DNA of 64,000 nt, from assembly GCF_937880195.1 (NCBI RefSeq), contig NZ_CALFLA010000041.1:1-64000 (forward strand), written 5' to 3'. A program made the translations under genes and the position numbers. The notes under the pieces are model-generated. The model was given only the letters and a program-made list of their open reading frames with translations. It did no database searches and was not told the origin of the DNA. Origin of the DNA: an uncultured Blautia sp. GTDB lineage: Bacteria > Bacillota > Clostridia > Lachnospirales > Lachnospiraceae. Each line of letters starts with the position of its first letter. Position 1 is the first letter of the stretch. Below are positions 8,225 to 17,168 of the stretch, piece after piece.

Positions 8225-8521
8225 ATGACAGAAAAGGAATTTAATCAGAAAATTGAAAATATGGCTTCCCAGCTTGAACAAAAAATTGAAATTGTTGCGG
8301 AACATCTGGATAAGGGAATCACACAAAAATACAAACAAAGCCGTCTGTTCCGGTTTGTTGCAAGAGTAACTTCTATGGCAGCAGAAATTAGTCTTTTAGC
8401 CGGGGCAAAGCATCTTGCAGATAGGGGAAAGACAACGGCTGCCATCTGGTGCGCCGGATTAAGCGCCGTCGGTCTTGCCGCTGACGTACTACAGATATTT
8501 TTATTCAGGAGGAGAAAATGA
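8225..8521 (+). CDS. Small helical membrane-associated protein linked to MFS exporter
   Basis: 98 residues. An amphipathic helical N-terminal half (KIENMASQLEQKIEIVAEHLDKGITQKYKQ) is followed by two short hydrophobic segments with many small residues, and a basic C-terminus (FRRRK). Its last four bases overlap the ATG of the MFS gene, so the two proteins are translationally coupled and probably act together. GGAGGTATAAATC precedes the start. I do not recognise the family. Confidence 0.7.
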   Translation: MTEKEFNQKIENMASQLEQKIEIVAEHLDKGITQKYKQSRLFRFVARVTSMAAEISLLAGAKHLADRGKTTAAIWCAGLSAVGLAADVLQIFLFRRRK

Positions 8522-9750
8522 AACAAAAACTTTTTACCCGTAATTTCACTCTTTTAATTTTGGGGCAAATCAGCTCCTTAATTGGAAATTTCTCACTGAA
8601 ATTTGCTCTTTCTATGTACATACTTGAACAGACAGGTTCCGCTTCTGTTTTTGCGGGACTTCTAGCTATTTCTATGCTTCCCACAGTTTTATTGTCTCCC
8701 CTTGGCGGAATACTTGCAGATCGGGCAAATCGTCGTAATATTATGGTTACGCTGGATCTTCTTTCTGGTATATCTGTGCTGGCCGCCAGTTTTGCCGTTC
8801 CTTCAAAGCATGATATTATTGTCATCGGTATACTGCTTATCTTGCTTTCTGTTCTGGGAGCTTTTGAATCTCCTACCGTACAGGCATGTATTCCCCAGAT
8901 GCTGTCAGGAGACAACATCCTAAAAGGAAATGCCATAGTCAGTCAGGTAGCTTCCATCGCCTCCCTGATCTCTCCATTTTTAGGAAGTATTTTTTATACC
9001 GTACTTGGGATTCGACCAATTTTCTATACTGCGGCTGTGTGTTTCTTTATAACGGCTTTCTTGGAATGTTTTATCCAAATAGATTATAAAAAATCCAGAC
9101 TAAATGCTAAAATTGCCGTAATAATGAAAGAGGATTTTTTTGCCAGCATGAGCTTTCTCCGAGATAAACAGCCCTGTATTTTGAAGCTTCTTTTATTAGC
9201 CGCAGCCGTAAGTCTGTTTGTATCTGGAACTGTGATAATTGGTTTTCCATATCTGGTGCGAACCGTATTGGGACTTTCCGCAAACCATTACGGTATTGCA
9301 GAAAGCGTCATGGGAATCGCATCTGTATTAGGCAGCCTAATGGTAGTACTGCTGGCTCAAAAGCTGCGCAGCCGCCATCTTAGTATTGTTTTAGTTTTGT
9401 TCGGTATTTGCTTGGTTCCCTGTGGTACAGCGTTTATCCTGCCATTTGAGGCATTTCACCGTTATCTGATCCTGCTTATTATGTTTTGCGCCTGCCAGCT
9501 TGGATGCATTTTTTTCTCTACTTATGCAGTCTCTCTTATACAGAAAAAAACTCCCGAACATCTGATGGGTAAGATCATGTCCTATGTATTTACACTTTCC
9601 ATGTGCACACAACCGGCAGGACAGCTTATTTATGGCACTTTGTTTGATCGATTCTCAGACAGTGTTTATTGGGTCCTGATTCCCAGCGGTCTGATTATAT
9701 GTATGATCGGACTATTATCCGGTCCTTTCCTTACGAAATTTAAGGACTAG
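8518..9750 (+). CDS. MFS exporter, macrolide-efflux-like
   Basis: 410 residues with about 12 transmembrane segments. The loop between helices 2 and 3 carries the MFS motif A form GGILADRANRRNIM (about residues 62-75). The overall layout (short N-terminus, ISSLIGNFSLKFALSMYI in helix 1) resembles MefA/enterobactin-exporter-type MFS proteins. It would use the proton gradient to expel a small molecule. It is coupled by a 4-base overlap to the small membrane protein upstream and probably repressed by the TetR protein at 7459. The substrate cannot be read from sequence. Confidence 0.85.
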   Translation: MKQKLFTRNFTLLILGQISSLIGNFSLKFALSMYILEQTGSASVFAGLLAISMLPTVLLSPLGGILADRANRRNIMVTLDLLSGISVLAASFAVPSKHDIIVIGILLILLSVLGAFESPTVQACIPQMLSGDNILKGNAIVSQVASIASLISPFLGSIFYTVLGIRPIFYTAAVCFFITAFLECFIQIDYKKSRLNAKIAVIMKEDFFASMSFLRDKQPCILKLLLLAAAVSLFVSGTVIIGFPYLVRTVLGLSANHYGIAESVMGIASVLGSLMVVLLAQKLRSRHLSIVLVLFGICLVPCGTAFILPFEAFHRYLILLIMFCACQLGCIFFSTYAVSLIQKKTPEHLMGKIMSYVFTLSMCTQPAGQLIYGTLFDRFSDSVYWVLIPSGLIICMIGLLSGPFLTKFKD

Positions 9751-9771
9751 ATTTTCTTTGAACTAACTACA

Positions 9772-9804
9772 AAAAGCCGGCGTGACTTTCTCCGCTGGCT
9801 TTTA
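9772..9804 (+). terminator. Intrinsic terminator after the MFS gene
   Basis: AAAAGCCGGCG pairs with CGCTGGCTTTT around a short loop, with a T tract at the 3' side. It sits between the converging MFS gene and the HTH/DUF2007 gene and may serve both strands. Confidence 0.7.
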
Positions 9805-9830
9805 AGAATATAAAAATACATATAAAAACA

Positions 9831-10772
9831 TTATAATCCTAGCTCTTTTATTACCTGTAAAGCATAATCTTTTTGAACGGCTGCCACATAAATAGCTACC
9901 CTGTCGTTTATCCCTCTTCCCATTCCATAGCGGACAGAAGCAAAACCAGCGTCTCCAAGATCCTGTCCGTATGCTTCGATTCCATTTTCTTTTAACGTGC
10001 TGATGATCATTTCAGCCTGCATATTTCCATCTGCTGTAAATATACTTACAGGCTCCTGCTTTGTATTCTTTCTTGATTCATTACATTCTGCAATTTTATT
10101 TTTTCTCTTCTGGCTGAACCCGGACAAAATTCTTAATACAAAAAATCCTACTGCTGAAATTCCAGCAAAAAACAGCAATGCACTTTGAATGGTTTTTGAC
10201 ACAGAAGCGCCTAATTTAAAGTTGGTAACAGCCAGACACACTGAAAATATGCCTGCAAAAATACTACTGATCACAGCGTCCGTAAATGGTGTGATTTTAA
10301 ATTTTGACCCCTTTTCCCATAATCCATGATAAATCATAACACCAATATAAAAAATACCGCCTGCAAAAAGTACTATCGTTTCACCTGCCACAAGCTGTAA
10401 ATTTCCTTTCGTCAAAAGCTGTACAACAATCATTGCCGCACAGATTATAAAAGTAAAACCAAATGCGGTATTTCCAATTTTTAACACTTTTTCTTTTTCT
10501 ATTGTGTTGTAATCTGCCACTTTTGACAATGTGTCCTTTAATTCTTTATCCATATTCTCGCCTTTCCTTTCTCCATCCAGGATCTCCTTTACCTCTACAT
10601 CATAAAATTCAGCTATTTGAATAAGAATGCTCAGATCTGGCATATTGCTTCCCGTTTCCCATCTGGAAACGCTTCTTCCTGATACGTGAAGAACCTCTGC
10701 AAGCTGTTCCTGGGTCAGTCCCTTTTCCCTGCGAAGTACTTTTAAAAATTCTCCTATTTTCTTCGGATCCAT
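9831..10772 (-). CDS. HTH (XRE) regulator with membrane helices and C-terminal DUF2007 domain
   Basis: 313 residues. An N-terminal Cro/CI-type helix-turn-helix covers about residues 7-62 (LKVLRREKGLTQEQLAEVLHVSGRSVSRWETGSNMPD). Four hydrophobic segments lie between about 105 and 225. A C-terminal DUF2007-like domain follows (about 240-313, FTADGNMQAEMIISTLKENGIEAYGQD...IYVAAVQKDYALQVIKEL). DUF2007 is thought to be a signal-receiving ferredoxin-like fold, so a membrane-tethered DNA-binding sensor is likely. AAAGGAGGAAGAAA precedes the start. Its promoter resembles that of the membrane cluster at 7307, suggesting shared control. Confidence 0.75.
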   Translation of the reverse strand: MDPKKIGEFLKVLRREKGLTQEQLAEVLHVSGRSVSRWETGSNMPDLSILIQIAEFYDVEVKEILDGERKGENMDKELKDTLSKVADYNTIEKEKVLKIGNTAFGFTFIICAAMIVVQLLTKGNLQLVAGETIVLFAGGIFYIGVMIYHGLWEKGSKFKITPFTDAVISSIFAGIFSVCLAVTNFKLGASVSKTIQSALLFFAGISAVGFFVLRILSGFSQKRKNKIAECNESRKNTKQEPVSIFTADGNMQAEMIISTLKENGIEAYGQDLGDAGFASVRYGMGRGINDRVAIYVAAVQKDYALQVIKELGL

Positions 10773-10909
10773 TTTCTTCCTCCTTTCGCCTTCACGTTAT
10801 CATAAATATGGATAAAATAACACGACACAAAGCGAGAAAATATCGTGTTTTGCTGTTAGACATAAGTGTCTGGTTGATTTTTTTACTCTATCCTTTGATT
10901 CATAGTAGT

Positions 10910-10938
10910 ATTATATAGTATCAAAGACTTTTTGTATA
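10910..10938 (-). promoter_or_regulatory. Promoter of the HTH/DUF2007 gene
   Basis: Minus-strand TATACA (10933-10938) and TATAAT (10910-10915) are 17 nt apart, in the same arrangement as at 7307-7335. The near-palindrome GTATTATATAGTATC covers the -10 box, a typical repressor site position. The leader before the gene is about 130 nt. Confidence 0.5.
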
Positions 10939-10950
10939 TATTGCCAACAG

Positions 10951-10976
10951 AAAACGACCGTACAAATATACGGTCG
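10951..10976 (-). terminator. Intrinsic terminator of leuS
   Basis: A perfect 8-bp stem (CGACCGTA/TACGGTCG, loop of 6) is followed on the minus strand by TTTTCTGTT. It lies 17 bases after the leuS stop codon. Confidence 0.8.
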
Positions 10977-10992
10977 CTCCTGTTATATTATT

Positions 10993-13401
10993 TTATTTCT
11001 GCACAATATTGATAATCTTTTTAGGAACATAAATTTCTTTAATAATTGTTCCTGTCAGCTTATCTGCAACTACTTCTTTTGCTTTTGAAAGAGCAGTCTC
11101 TTTGTCTGCGTCTACAGGAAGCGCAACTACGCCTCTTGTTTTGCCGTTGATCTGAACTGCGATCTCGATGGTGTTTTCAACTGTTTTTGCCTCATCATAC
11201 TCCGGCCATGTCTGCTGATATACATATCCCTCATAGCCACAGGTATTCCAGATTTCCTCAGTAATATGAGGAGCAACTGGGTTGAGAAGAAGCAAGAAGG
11301 TCCTGTACTCTCCTTTTGTTATGCTTCCCTTTTTTGCAAAGTCATTGAGAAGAGTCATAAGAGCTGCGATTGCTGTATTATACTTCAGATTTTCAAAATC
11401 ATTGCTTACTTTTTTGATGGTCTGATGCATCTTTGTTTCCATATCGCTACTGTAACCGTCGCCCTCTGTAAGAATATCCTGCAGCTTCCATACACGCTCA
11501 AGGAAACGGCGGCATCCCTTCACACCGTTTTCAGACCAGGATGCGCTAAGATCAAAAGCTCCGATAAACATCTCATAGGTACGAAGAGTATCTGCGCCGT
11601 AATCATTCACAATATCATCCGGGTTTACTACGTTGCCGCGGGATTTGGACATTTTTTCGCCGTTCTCACCAAGGATCATTCCATGAGAAGTACGTTTCTG
11701 ATAGGGTTCCGGGCAGGGAACTACCTGATTGTCATACAGGAATTTGTGCCAGAAACGAGAGTACAGAAGATGAAGGGTGGTATGCTCCATTCCTCCGTTG
11801 TACCAGTCAACCGGCATCCAGTAATCCAACGCTTCCTTGCTTGCAAGGGCTTCTGTGTTGTGCGGATCTGTATAACGCAGGAAATACCAGGAAGATCCAG
11901 CCCACTGAGGCATAGTATCTGTCTCACGTTTTGCAGGACCGCCGCAGCATGGACAGGTAGTGTTTACCCAGTCGGTCATTGCTGCCAGCGGAGATTCTCC
12001 GTTATCTGTAGGCATATAGCTTTCCACATCTGGAAGCTCCAGAGGAAGCTCGCTTTCAGGAAGCGCTACATAACCGCATTTGTCGCAGTGTACGATGGGA
12101 ATCGGTTCTCCCCAGTAACGCTGACGAGAAAATACCCAGTCTCTCAGCTTAAAGTTGGTTTTGCCTGTGCCAAGTTTCTTTTCTTCCAGCCACTCGACAA
12201 TTTTTTTCTTTGCTTCTGCCACTTCCAGTCCGTCAAGGAATCCAGAATTGACCATTTTGCCTGTAGCTACGTCAGTAAAAGCCTCTTCCTGAACATTTTC
12301 GCCGCCGGCAACAACTTCAATAATCGGAAGATTAAATTTCTTTGCAAATTCCCAGTCACGGGTATCGTGAGCCGGAACTGCCATAATTGCGCCTGTACCA
12401 TAGCTCATCAGTACATAATCAGAAACCCAGATCGGAATTTCTTTTCCGTTTACCGGATTAACTGCCCGGATACCGTCGATCTCTACGCCTGTTTTGTCTT
12501 TTGCAAGCTCAGAACGCTCAAAGTCAGACTTTCTTGCAGCCTGCTCCTGATATGCACGGATAGCATCCATATTTTTAATCTCATCTTTATATTTTTCCAG
12601 CATAGGATGCTCTGGAGAAACTACCATATAAGTAGCGCCAAAAAGTGTGTCCGGTCTGGTTGTATAAACAGTCAGTTTATCTTCTTTGCCTGCAACAGCA
12701 AAGTCAACTTCTGCTCCCTGGCTCTTACCAATCCAGTTTTTCTGAGAAACCTTTACACGTTCAATGTAGTCTACGTCTTTCAGACCTTCCAGAAGTTTTT
12801 CTGCATAGTCTGTGATCTTCAGCATCCACTGGCTTTTTACCTTACGGACAACCGGAGATCCGCAGCGTTCGCATACGCCGTTTACAACCTCTTCATTGGC
12901 AAGTCCTACCTTACAGGAAGTACACCAGTTAATAGGCATTTCGCTTTTATATGCAAGTCCTGCGTTGAACAGCTTCAGGAAAATCCACTGTGTCCATTTG
13001 TAATACTCTGGATCTGTTGTATTTACTTCTCTGTCCCAGTCAAAGGAGTATCCAAGAGAATGAAGCTGTTCCTTAAATCTTGCAACATTATTTGCAGTAA
13101 CGATCTTTGGATGGATTTTATTTTTGATGGCATAGTTTTCTGTAGGAAGTCCAAAAGCGTCCCATCCCATAGGATAAAGTACATTATATCCCTGCATTCT
13201 TCTTTTTCTTGCCACAATATCAAGCGCAGTGTAGGGTCTTGGATGACCTACGTGAAGTCCCTGGCCTGATGGGTATGGAAATTCTACCAGAGCATAATAT
13301 TTTGGCTTGCTGTAATCGTCTGTTGCGGCAAAAGCTTTGTTATCATCCCAGACCTTCTGCCATTTTTTTTCGATCACCTTATGATTGTAAGGTACTGACA
13401 T
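10993..13401 (-). CDS. leuS: Leucyl-tRNA synthetase
   Basis: 802 residues, the usual bacterial length. This class I synthetase charges tRNA-Leu in the cytoplasm. The HIGH-type signature reads [16 protein letters not shown] (about residues 43-58). The KMSKS loop is EKMSKSRGN (about 575-583). Zinc-binding cysteines lie in the catalytic insert (CTSCKVG...CERCG) and a second set in CDKCGY...CPCCGG. The CP1 editing domain between the halves contains the TTRPDTLFG motif needed to clear mischarged tRNA. AAGGAGGAAAAACA precedes the ATG. Expression is controlled by the T-box leader just upstream. Confidence 0.97.
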   Translation of the reverse strand: MSVPYNHKVIEKKWQKVWDDNKAFAATDDYSKPKYYALVEFPYPSGQGLHVGHPRPYTALDIVARKRRMQGYNVLYPMGWDAFGLPTENYAIKNKIHPKIVTANNVARFKEQLHSLGYSFDWDREVNTTDPEYYKWTQWIFLKLFNAGLAYKSEMPINWCTSCKVGLANEEVVNGVCERCGSPVVRKVKSQWMLKITDYAEKLLEGLKDVDYIERVKVSQKNWIGKSQGAEVDFAVAGKEDKLTVYTTRPDTLFGATYMVVSPEHPMLEKYKDEIKNMDAIRAYQEQAARKSDFERSELAKDKTGVEIDGIRAVNPVNGKEIPIWVSDYVLMSYGTGAIMAVPAHDTRDWEFAKKFNLPIIEVVAGGENVQEEAFTDVATGKMVNSGFLDGLEVAEAKKKIVEWLEEKKLGTGKTNFKLRDWVFSRQRYWGEPIPIVHCDKCGYVALPESELPLELPDVESYMPTDNGESPLAAMTDWVNTTCPCCGGPAKRETDTMPQWAGSSWYFLRYTDPHNTEALASKEALDYWMPVDWYNGGMEHTTLHLLYSRFWHKFLYDNQVVPCPEPYQKRTSHGMILGENGEKMSKSRGNVVNPDDIVNDYGADTLRTYEMFIGAFDLSASWSENGVKGCRRFLERVWKLQDILTEGDGYSSDMETKMHQTIKKVSNDFENLKYNTAIAALMTLLNDFAKKGSITKGEYRTFLLLLNPVAPHITEEIWNTCGYEGYVYQQTWPEYDEAKTVENTIEIAVQINGKTRGVVALPVDADKETALSKAKEVVADKLTGTIIKEIYVPKKIINIVQK

Positions 13402-13425
13402 TGTTTTTCCTCCTTAATAAAATTC

Positions 13426-13672
13426 AAAAAGCCCCTCGTCTCTGTATTTAGAGACGAAGGGCATAATTCCGCGGTACCACTCTAATTCACCGGATCACAA
13501 AATCCGATGCACTCATATTATCTATAACGGGATTTCCCGTCCAAAGCTACTAAGTAGTTCACTTTGGCAACTCCAAGGCGAGTTCAGAAATACCTTTTTC
13601 TGTCTCGCACCAACCGACAGATCTCTGAAAAAAGGGGGATTTCCTACTGCTCCTCTTCTTCGTCTTTATTCT
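13426..13672 (-). promoter_or_regulatory. T-box riboswitch leader (leucine, CUC specifier)
   Basis: On the minus strand the leader shows Stem I elements (AGGAGCAGTAGG, then GGTTGGTGCGAGAC), a specifier region GAACTCGCC with the CTC leucine codon (13580-13582), the T-box sequence GAGTGGTACCGCGG (13469-13482), and a terminator stem GCCCTTCGTCTCT/AGAGACGAGGGGC followed by TTTTT (13426-13463). Uncharged tRNA-Leu would pair with the specifier and T-box bulge and stabilise the antiterminator, switching on leuS. Confidence 0.93.
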
Positions 13673-13678
13673 GTAGTA

Positions 13679-13707
13679 ATTCTACCTATTCCATGCTGGT
13701 TTGTCAA
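13679..13707 (-). promoter_or_regulatory. leuS promoter overlapping the end of pflA
   Basis: Minus-strand TTGACA (13702-13707) and TAGAAT (13679-13684) are 17 nt apart, directly upstream of the T-box leader. The -35 box lies over the last codons of pflA. Confidence 0.75.
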
Positions 13708-14468
13708 GAATTAATTTTACTGCGCGCTTCCTGAAAAGCTCTGAGAATTATATTTCTAGCATCTTTGGCTTTTTCTGCATCCATATTTTCGATGTTTTCC
13801 AATGGATAAGGTATTCCCAGATTTTCGTATTTTGCCCTGCCCATGGTATGGTAAGGAAGGACTTCAAGACCTTTAATGTTAGAAAATCCTGCCAGAATTT
13901 TTCCAAGTTTATTCAGGTGATCCACGCCATCGGTAATTCCCGGAACTACCACATGGCGAGCAATAAAAGGGATTCCTCTTTCTTCCAGAGCATGGGCAAA
14001 TTCCAGCACCTGCTTCTGTCCAAGGCCTGTCAGCTCTTTATGTCCAGATTCGCTGCTGTGTTTAAAGTCAAGAAGCACAAGATCAAGAACATCAAACAGA
14101 CGTTCAAATTCCTCCTGTCTTTCTTTTCGATACATGATACCTGAAGTATCCAAACAGGTATGGATCCCCTGTTTTTTTGCCTCAGAAAAAAGTTCTGTTA
14201 AAAAAGGAAGCTGCATCAAAGGCTCTCCGCCTGTGGCTGTGATTCCGCCGTTTTTATAAAAGACTTCATTCTTTTTGTAGGCTTCCAGAATTTCTGCAGC
14301 TGACATCCTGCTGCCTTCCCCCGGCTTCCAGGTATCAGGGTTATGGCAATACAGACAGCGCATAGGACATCCCTGAAAAAATACTACAAAACGAACTCCG
14401 GGACCATCAACGGTCCCGAAGCTCTCAATAGAATGAATATAGCCTTCCTGGTTATATTCTTTTTTCAT
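13704..14468 (-). CDS. pflA: Pyruvate formate-lyase activating enzyme (radical SAM)
   Basis: 254 residues from the ATG at 14468. The radical SAM cluster motif is FFQGCPMRCLYCHNPDTW, with Cys34, Cys38 and Cys41 binding the 4Fe-4S cluster. The GGEP-like motif TGGEPLMQ follows. The enzyme uses S-adenosylmethionine to place a glycyl radical on its partner, which here is the separate glycyl-radical protein encoded just upstream (14473-14715). An ATG six codons earlier would overlap that gene. GAGGGA lies about 10 nt before the chosen start. The gene ends at the leuS promoter. Confidence 0.94.
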   Translation of the reverse strand: MKKEYNQEGYIHSIESFGTVDGPGVRFVVFFQGCPMRCLYCHNPDTWKPGEGSRMSAAEILEAYKKNEVFYKNGGITATGGEPLMQLPFLTELFSEAKKQGIHTCLDTSGIMYRKERQEEFERLFDVLDLVLLDFKHSSESGHKELTGLGQKQVLEFAHALEERGIPFIARHVVVPGITDGVDHLNKLGKILAGFSNIKGLEVLPYHTMGRAKYENLGIPYPLENIENMDAEKAKDARNIILRAFQEARSKINS

Positions 14469-14472
14469 ATGC

Positions 14473-14715
14473 TTACATTCCCTCATGGAAGGTTCTGGAA
14501 ATTACCTCATCCTGCTGTTCTTTTGTCAGCTTGTTGAAGTTTACTGCATACCCGGACACACGAACTGTGAGCTGGGGATATTTCTCAGGATGAGCCTGAG
14601 CGTCCAGAAGAGTTTCTCTTGTAAAAACATTAACGTTTAAATGATGGCCGCCTTTTTCTACGTATCCATCTAATAAATTTACCAGGTTGTCTACCTGTGC
14701 GTCGCTGATATTCAT
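14473..14715 (-). CDS. Stand-alone glycyl-radical domain protein (GrcA-like part of split PFL)
   Basis: 80 residues that match the C-terminal glycyl-radical domain of pyruvate formate-lyase: [23 protein letters not shown], then RVSGYAVNF with the radical Gly at residue 55, ending ISRTFHEGM. It has its own AGGAGG eight bases before the ATG at 14715. Its start is 40 bases past the pflB stop, so it is a genuine separate gene and not a recent frameshift. It lies between pflB and pflA. It may be the obligate partner of the truncated PflB body, or act like E. coli GrcA. The obligate role is inferred because the PflB here has no glycyl domain of its own. Confidence 0.88.
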   Translation of the reverse strand: MNISDAQVDNLVNLLDGYVEKGGHHLNVNVFTRETLLDAQAHPEKYPQLTVRVSGYAVNFNKLTKEQQDEVISRTFHEGM

Positions 14716-14755
14716 AATAAAATCCTCCTGTTGTATAAGATATTCATTTAAAAGA

Positions 14756-16855
14756 TTATTCTGCATCATCCATACTGAGATTCGGCTCGCAGCATGCGCA
14801 GTCCGGTTCCAGGGAAAAGCTTAAATCGTCAAGGCTGATAGTATCCAGCATTACCATATCTTCTTTTCCAAGGGCTCCTGGAATAATGGAGAAGGTATTG
14901 GAAATTCCATCCTGAGCCTCCTTAAACGGAAGTTTGGCAACAGAGCTTAAGGATGCAACTGCGCCATGGCTGTCTCTTCCATGCATGGGGGTTGCTCCCG
15001 GTGCAAAAGGTTCTCCTGCCTTACGTCCATCTGGAGTTGCTCCTGTGTTCTTTCCATAAACTACGTTGGAAGTAATGGTGAGAATGGATGTTGTAGGAAT
15101 ACCACCTCTATAGGTCTGGGTAGTACCTACATAATGCATAAAGTCTTTTACGATCTTATAAGCAATCTCATCTACTCTGTCATCATCATTTCCATATTTC
15201 GGATAATCTCCTTCTACCTCAAAGTCTACAACAATACCGTTCTCGTCACGAATTGTTTTTACCTTTGCATACTTAATAGCAGAAAGGGAATCTGCAATTA
15301 CAGAAAGTCCTGCGATTCCTGTTGCAAACCAACGGGTTACGTTTTTGTCATGAAGAGCCATCTGAAGACGCTCATAGCAATACTTATCATGCATGTAGTG
15401 AATAATATTCAGCGTATTCACATATACATGGGAAAGCCAGCGGCTCATATCATCATAACGCTCCATTACTTCATCATAGTCAAGATACTCTGAAGTAATC
15501 GGACGGTATTTCGGTCCTACCTGCTTCTTGCTGATCTCATCCACACCGCCGTTGATGGCATAAAGAAGACATTTCGCAAGATTTGCTCTGGCTCCGAAGA
15601 ACTGCATTTCCTTACCTACACGCATAGAAGAAACGCAGCATGCGATGGCATAGTCATCGCCATGTGTTACTCTCATCAGATCGTCATTCTCATACTGGAT
15701 AGAGGATGATTCGATGGAGGTTTTTGCACAGAATCGTTTAAAGTTCTCTGGAAGTCTTGTAGACCAAAGGACTGTCAGGTTTGGTTCCGGCGCCGGTCCA
15801 AGGTTGGAAAGTGTATGAAGATAACGGTAAGACATTTTTGTTACCATACTTCTTCCGTCAATTCCCATTCCGGCAATAGATTCTGTAACCCAGGTAGGAT
15901 CTCCAGAAAACAGTGCGTTATACTCTGGTGTTCTTGCAAATTTTACAAGACGCAGCTTCATAATAAAGTGGTCGATAAACTCCTGGATTTCTTCCTCGGT
16001 AAATGTTCCATTTGCAAGATCTCTTTCTGCATAGATATCAAGGAAAGTGGAAGTACGTCCCAGGGACATTGCGGCTCCGTTCTGCTCTTTGATCGCTGCA
16101 AGATATCCGAAATACAGCCATTGGATCGCTTCCTGTACGTTCTCTGCCGGTCTGGAAATATCAAATCCGTAAATTTCACCAAGTTTTTTCAGTTCCTTCA
16201 GAGCTTTGATCTGTTCGGAAAGCTCCTCGCGGTTGCGGATTACATCTTCATACATATTGCTTCGTGTTCCGGCCTTCTGCTCCTCTTTATCTGCGATCAG
16301 ACGGTCAACTCCATAAAGCGCTACACGACGGTAGTCGCCAATGATACGGCCGCGGCCGTAAGCATCTGGAAGTCCGGTGATGATATGGCTGGAACGGCAG
16401 GCGCGCATCTCTGGAGAGTATACGTCAAATACTCCGTCGTTGTGTGTTTTACGGTATTTTGTATAAAAATCAACAATTTCAGGATCTACATGATAACCGT
16501 TGTCTTCACAGGCCTTGATTGCCATACGGATACCGCCGTTTGGCTGCAGCGCACGTTTGAATGGTTTATCTGTCTGAAATCCTACGATCTTTTCTGTATC
16601 TTTATTAAGATATCCTGGTCCGTGAGATGTAATGGTGGAGATAATATGAGTATCCATGTCCAGGACACCGCCTTTTTTATGCTCCTCCTCTGTCAGTTTC
16701 ATAACCTGAGCCCATAAATCATTTGTAGCCTTGGTAGGTCCTGACAAAAACTCCTCATTACCTTCATATGGTGTATAATTCTTCTGGATGAAATCACGTA
16801 CATTGATTTCTTTTTCCCAAACGCCTCCCTTAAATGAAGCCCATTCCTGTCTCAT
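14756..16855 (-). CDS. pflB: Pyruvate formate-lyase body lacking the glycyl-radical domain
   Basis: 699 residues. This is formate C-acetyltransferase, converting pyruvate and CoA to acetyl-CoA and formate. The catalytic pair Cys406-Cys407 is seen in [13 protein letters not shown]. The family usually has about 740-760 residues and ends with the glycyl-radical segment. Here the protein stops after [13 protein letters not shown] plus a short Cys-rich acidic tail ([15 protein letters not shown]), and the missing domain is the next gene. CAGGAGGATAATAA precedes the ATG. A strong promoter lies 65-95 bases upstream. Oxygen-sensitive anaerobic fermentation is implied. Confidence 0.93.
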   Translation of the reverse strand: MRQEWASFKGGVWEKEINVRDFIQKNYTPYEGNEEFLSGPTKATNDLWAQVMKLTEEEHKKGGVLDMDTHIISTITSHGPGYLNKDTEKIVGFQTDKPFKRALQPNGGIRMAIKACEDNGYHVDPEIVDFYTKYRKTHNDGVFDVYSPEMRACRSSHIITGLPDAYGRGRIIGDYRRVALYGVDRLIADKEEQKAGTRSNMYEDVIRNREELSEQIKALKELKKLGEIYGFDISRPAENVQEAIQWLYFGYLAAIKEQNGAAMSLGRTSTFLDIYAERDLANGTFTEEEIQEFIDHFIMKLRLVKFARTPEYNALFSGDPTWVTESIAGMGIDGRSMVTKMSYRYLHTLSNLGPAPEPNLTVLWSTRLPENFKRFCAKTSIESSSIQYENDDLMRVTHGDDYAIACCVSSMRVGKEMQFFGARANLAKCLLYAINGGVDEISKKQVGPKYRPITSEYLDYDEVMERYDDMSRWLSHVYVNTLNIIHYMHDKYCYERLQMALHDKNVTRWFATGIAGLSVIADSLSAIKYAKVKTIRDENGIVVDFEVEGDYPKYGNDDDRVDEIAYKIVKDFMHYVGTTQTYRGGIPTTSILTITSNVVYGKNTGATPDGRKAGEPFAPGATPMHGRDSHGAVASLSSVAKLPFKEAQDGISNTFSIIPGALGKEDMVMLDTISLDDLSFSLEPDCACCEPNLSMDDAE

Positions 16856-16919
16856 TTATTATCCTCCTGGTATCGTATTCATATAGTTGCCTACATGCAA
16901 CTTACATTTTATGCTTTAG

Positions 16920-16948
16920 AATATATAGTATAACCAGGTTTCCGTCAA
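16920..16948 (-). promoter_or_regulatory. Promoter of the pfl operon
   Basis: Minus-strand TTGACG (16943-16948) and TATATT (16920-16925) are 17 nt apart. The leader contains a short inverted repeat, AGTTGC/GCAACT (16885-16902), which could be an operator or mRNA hairpin. The 313 bases between pflB and the EF-G gene hold only this promoter and the terminator at 17048-17089. Confidence 0.7.
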
Positions 16949-17047
16949 GGCATATATTGTATATTATTCCATGCATTCCTCACTTTCCATGATTTACACA
17001 AAAATATCATACTCCTTTTGTCCATTTTAAACAAAAAAGACAAATAC

Positions 17048-17089
17048 AAAAGCTCCCAAGACAGTTATTAAACCGTCAAGGGAGCTTTT
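17048..17089 (-). terminator. Intrinsic terminator of the EF-G gene
   Basis: AAAAGCTCCC/GGGAGCTTTT with an inner GAC/GTC pairing forms a long stem. On the minus strand it is followed by TGTATTTGTCTTTTTT. Confidence 0.8.
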
Positions 17090-17168
17090 ACAGACAGTTT
17101 CATCAAACTGTTCTGTATTTTATACTTTAAAATCTTAACAAATCATATCTTTTTACTGGTGACAGCAA

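Noticed and set aside
11266..13269. Very long plus-strand open frame (667 codons) opposite leuS
   Set aside because: It is fully antisense to a well-supported leuS gene, has low-complexity Cys/Phe/Ile-rich content, no ribosome site and no known domain; it is a codon-bias shadow.
14473..16855. Split pflB as a simple frameshift or sequencing error
   Set aside because: The downstream part has its own AGGAGG and ATG, the upstream part ends in a distinct tail, and 40 bases separate the stop of one from the start of the other.
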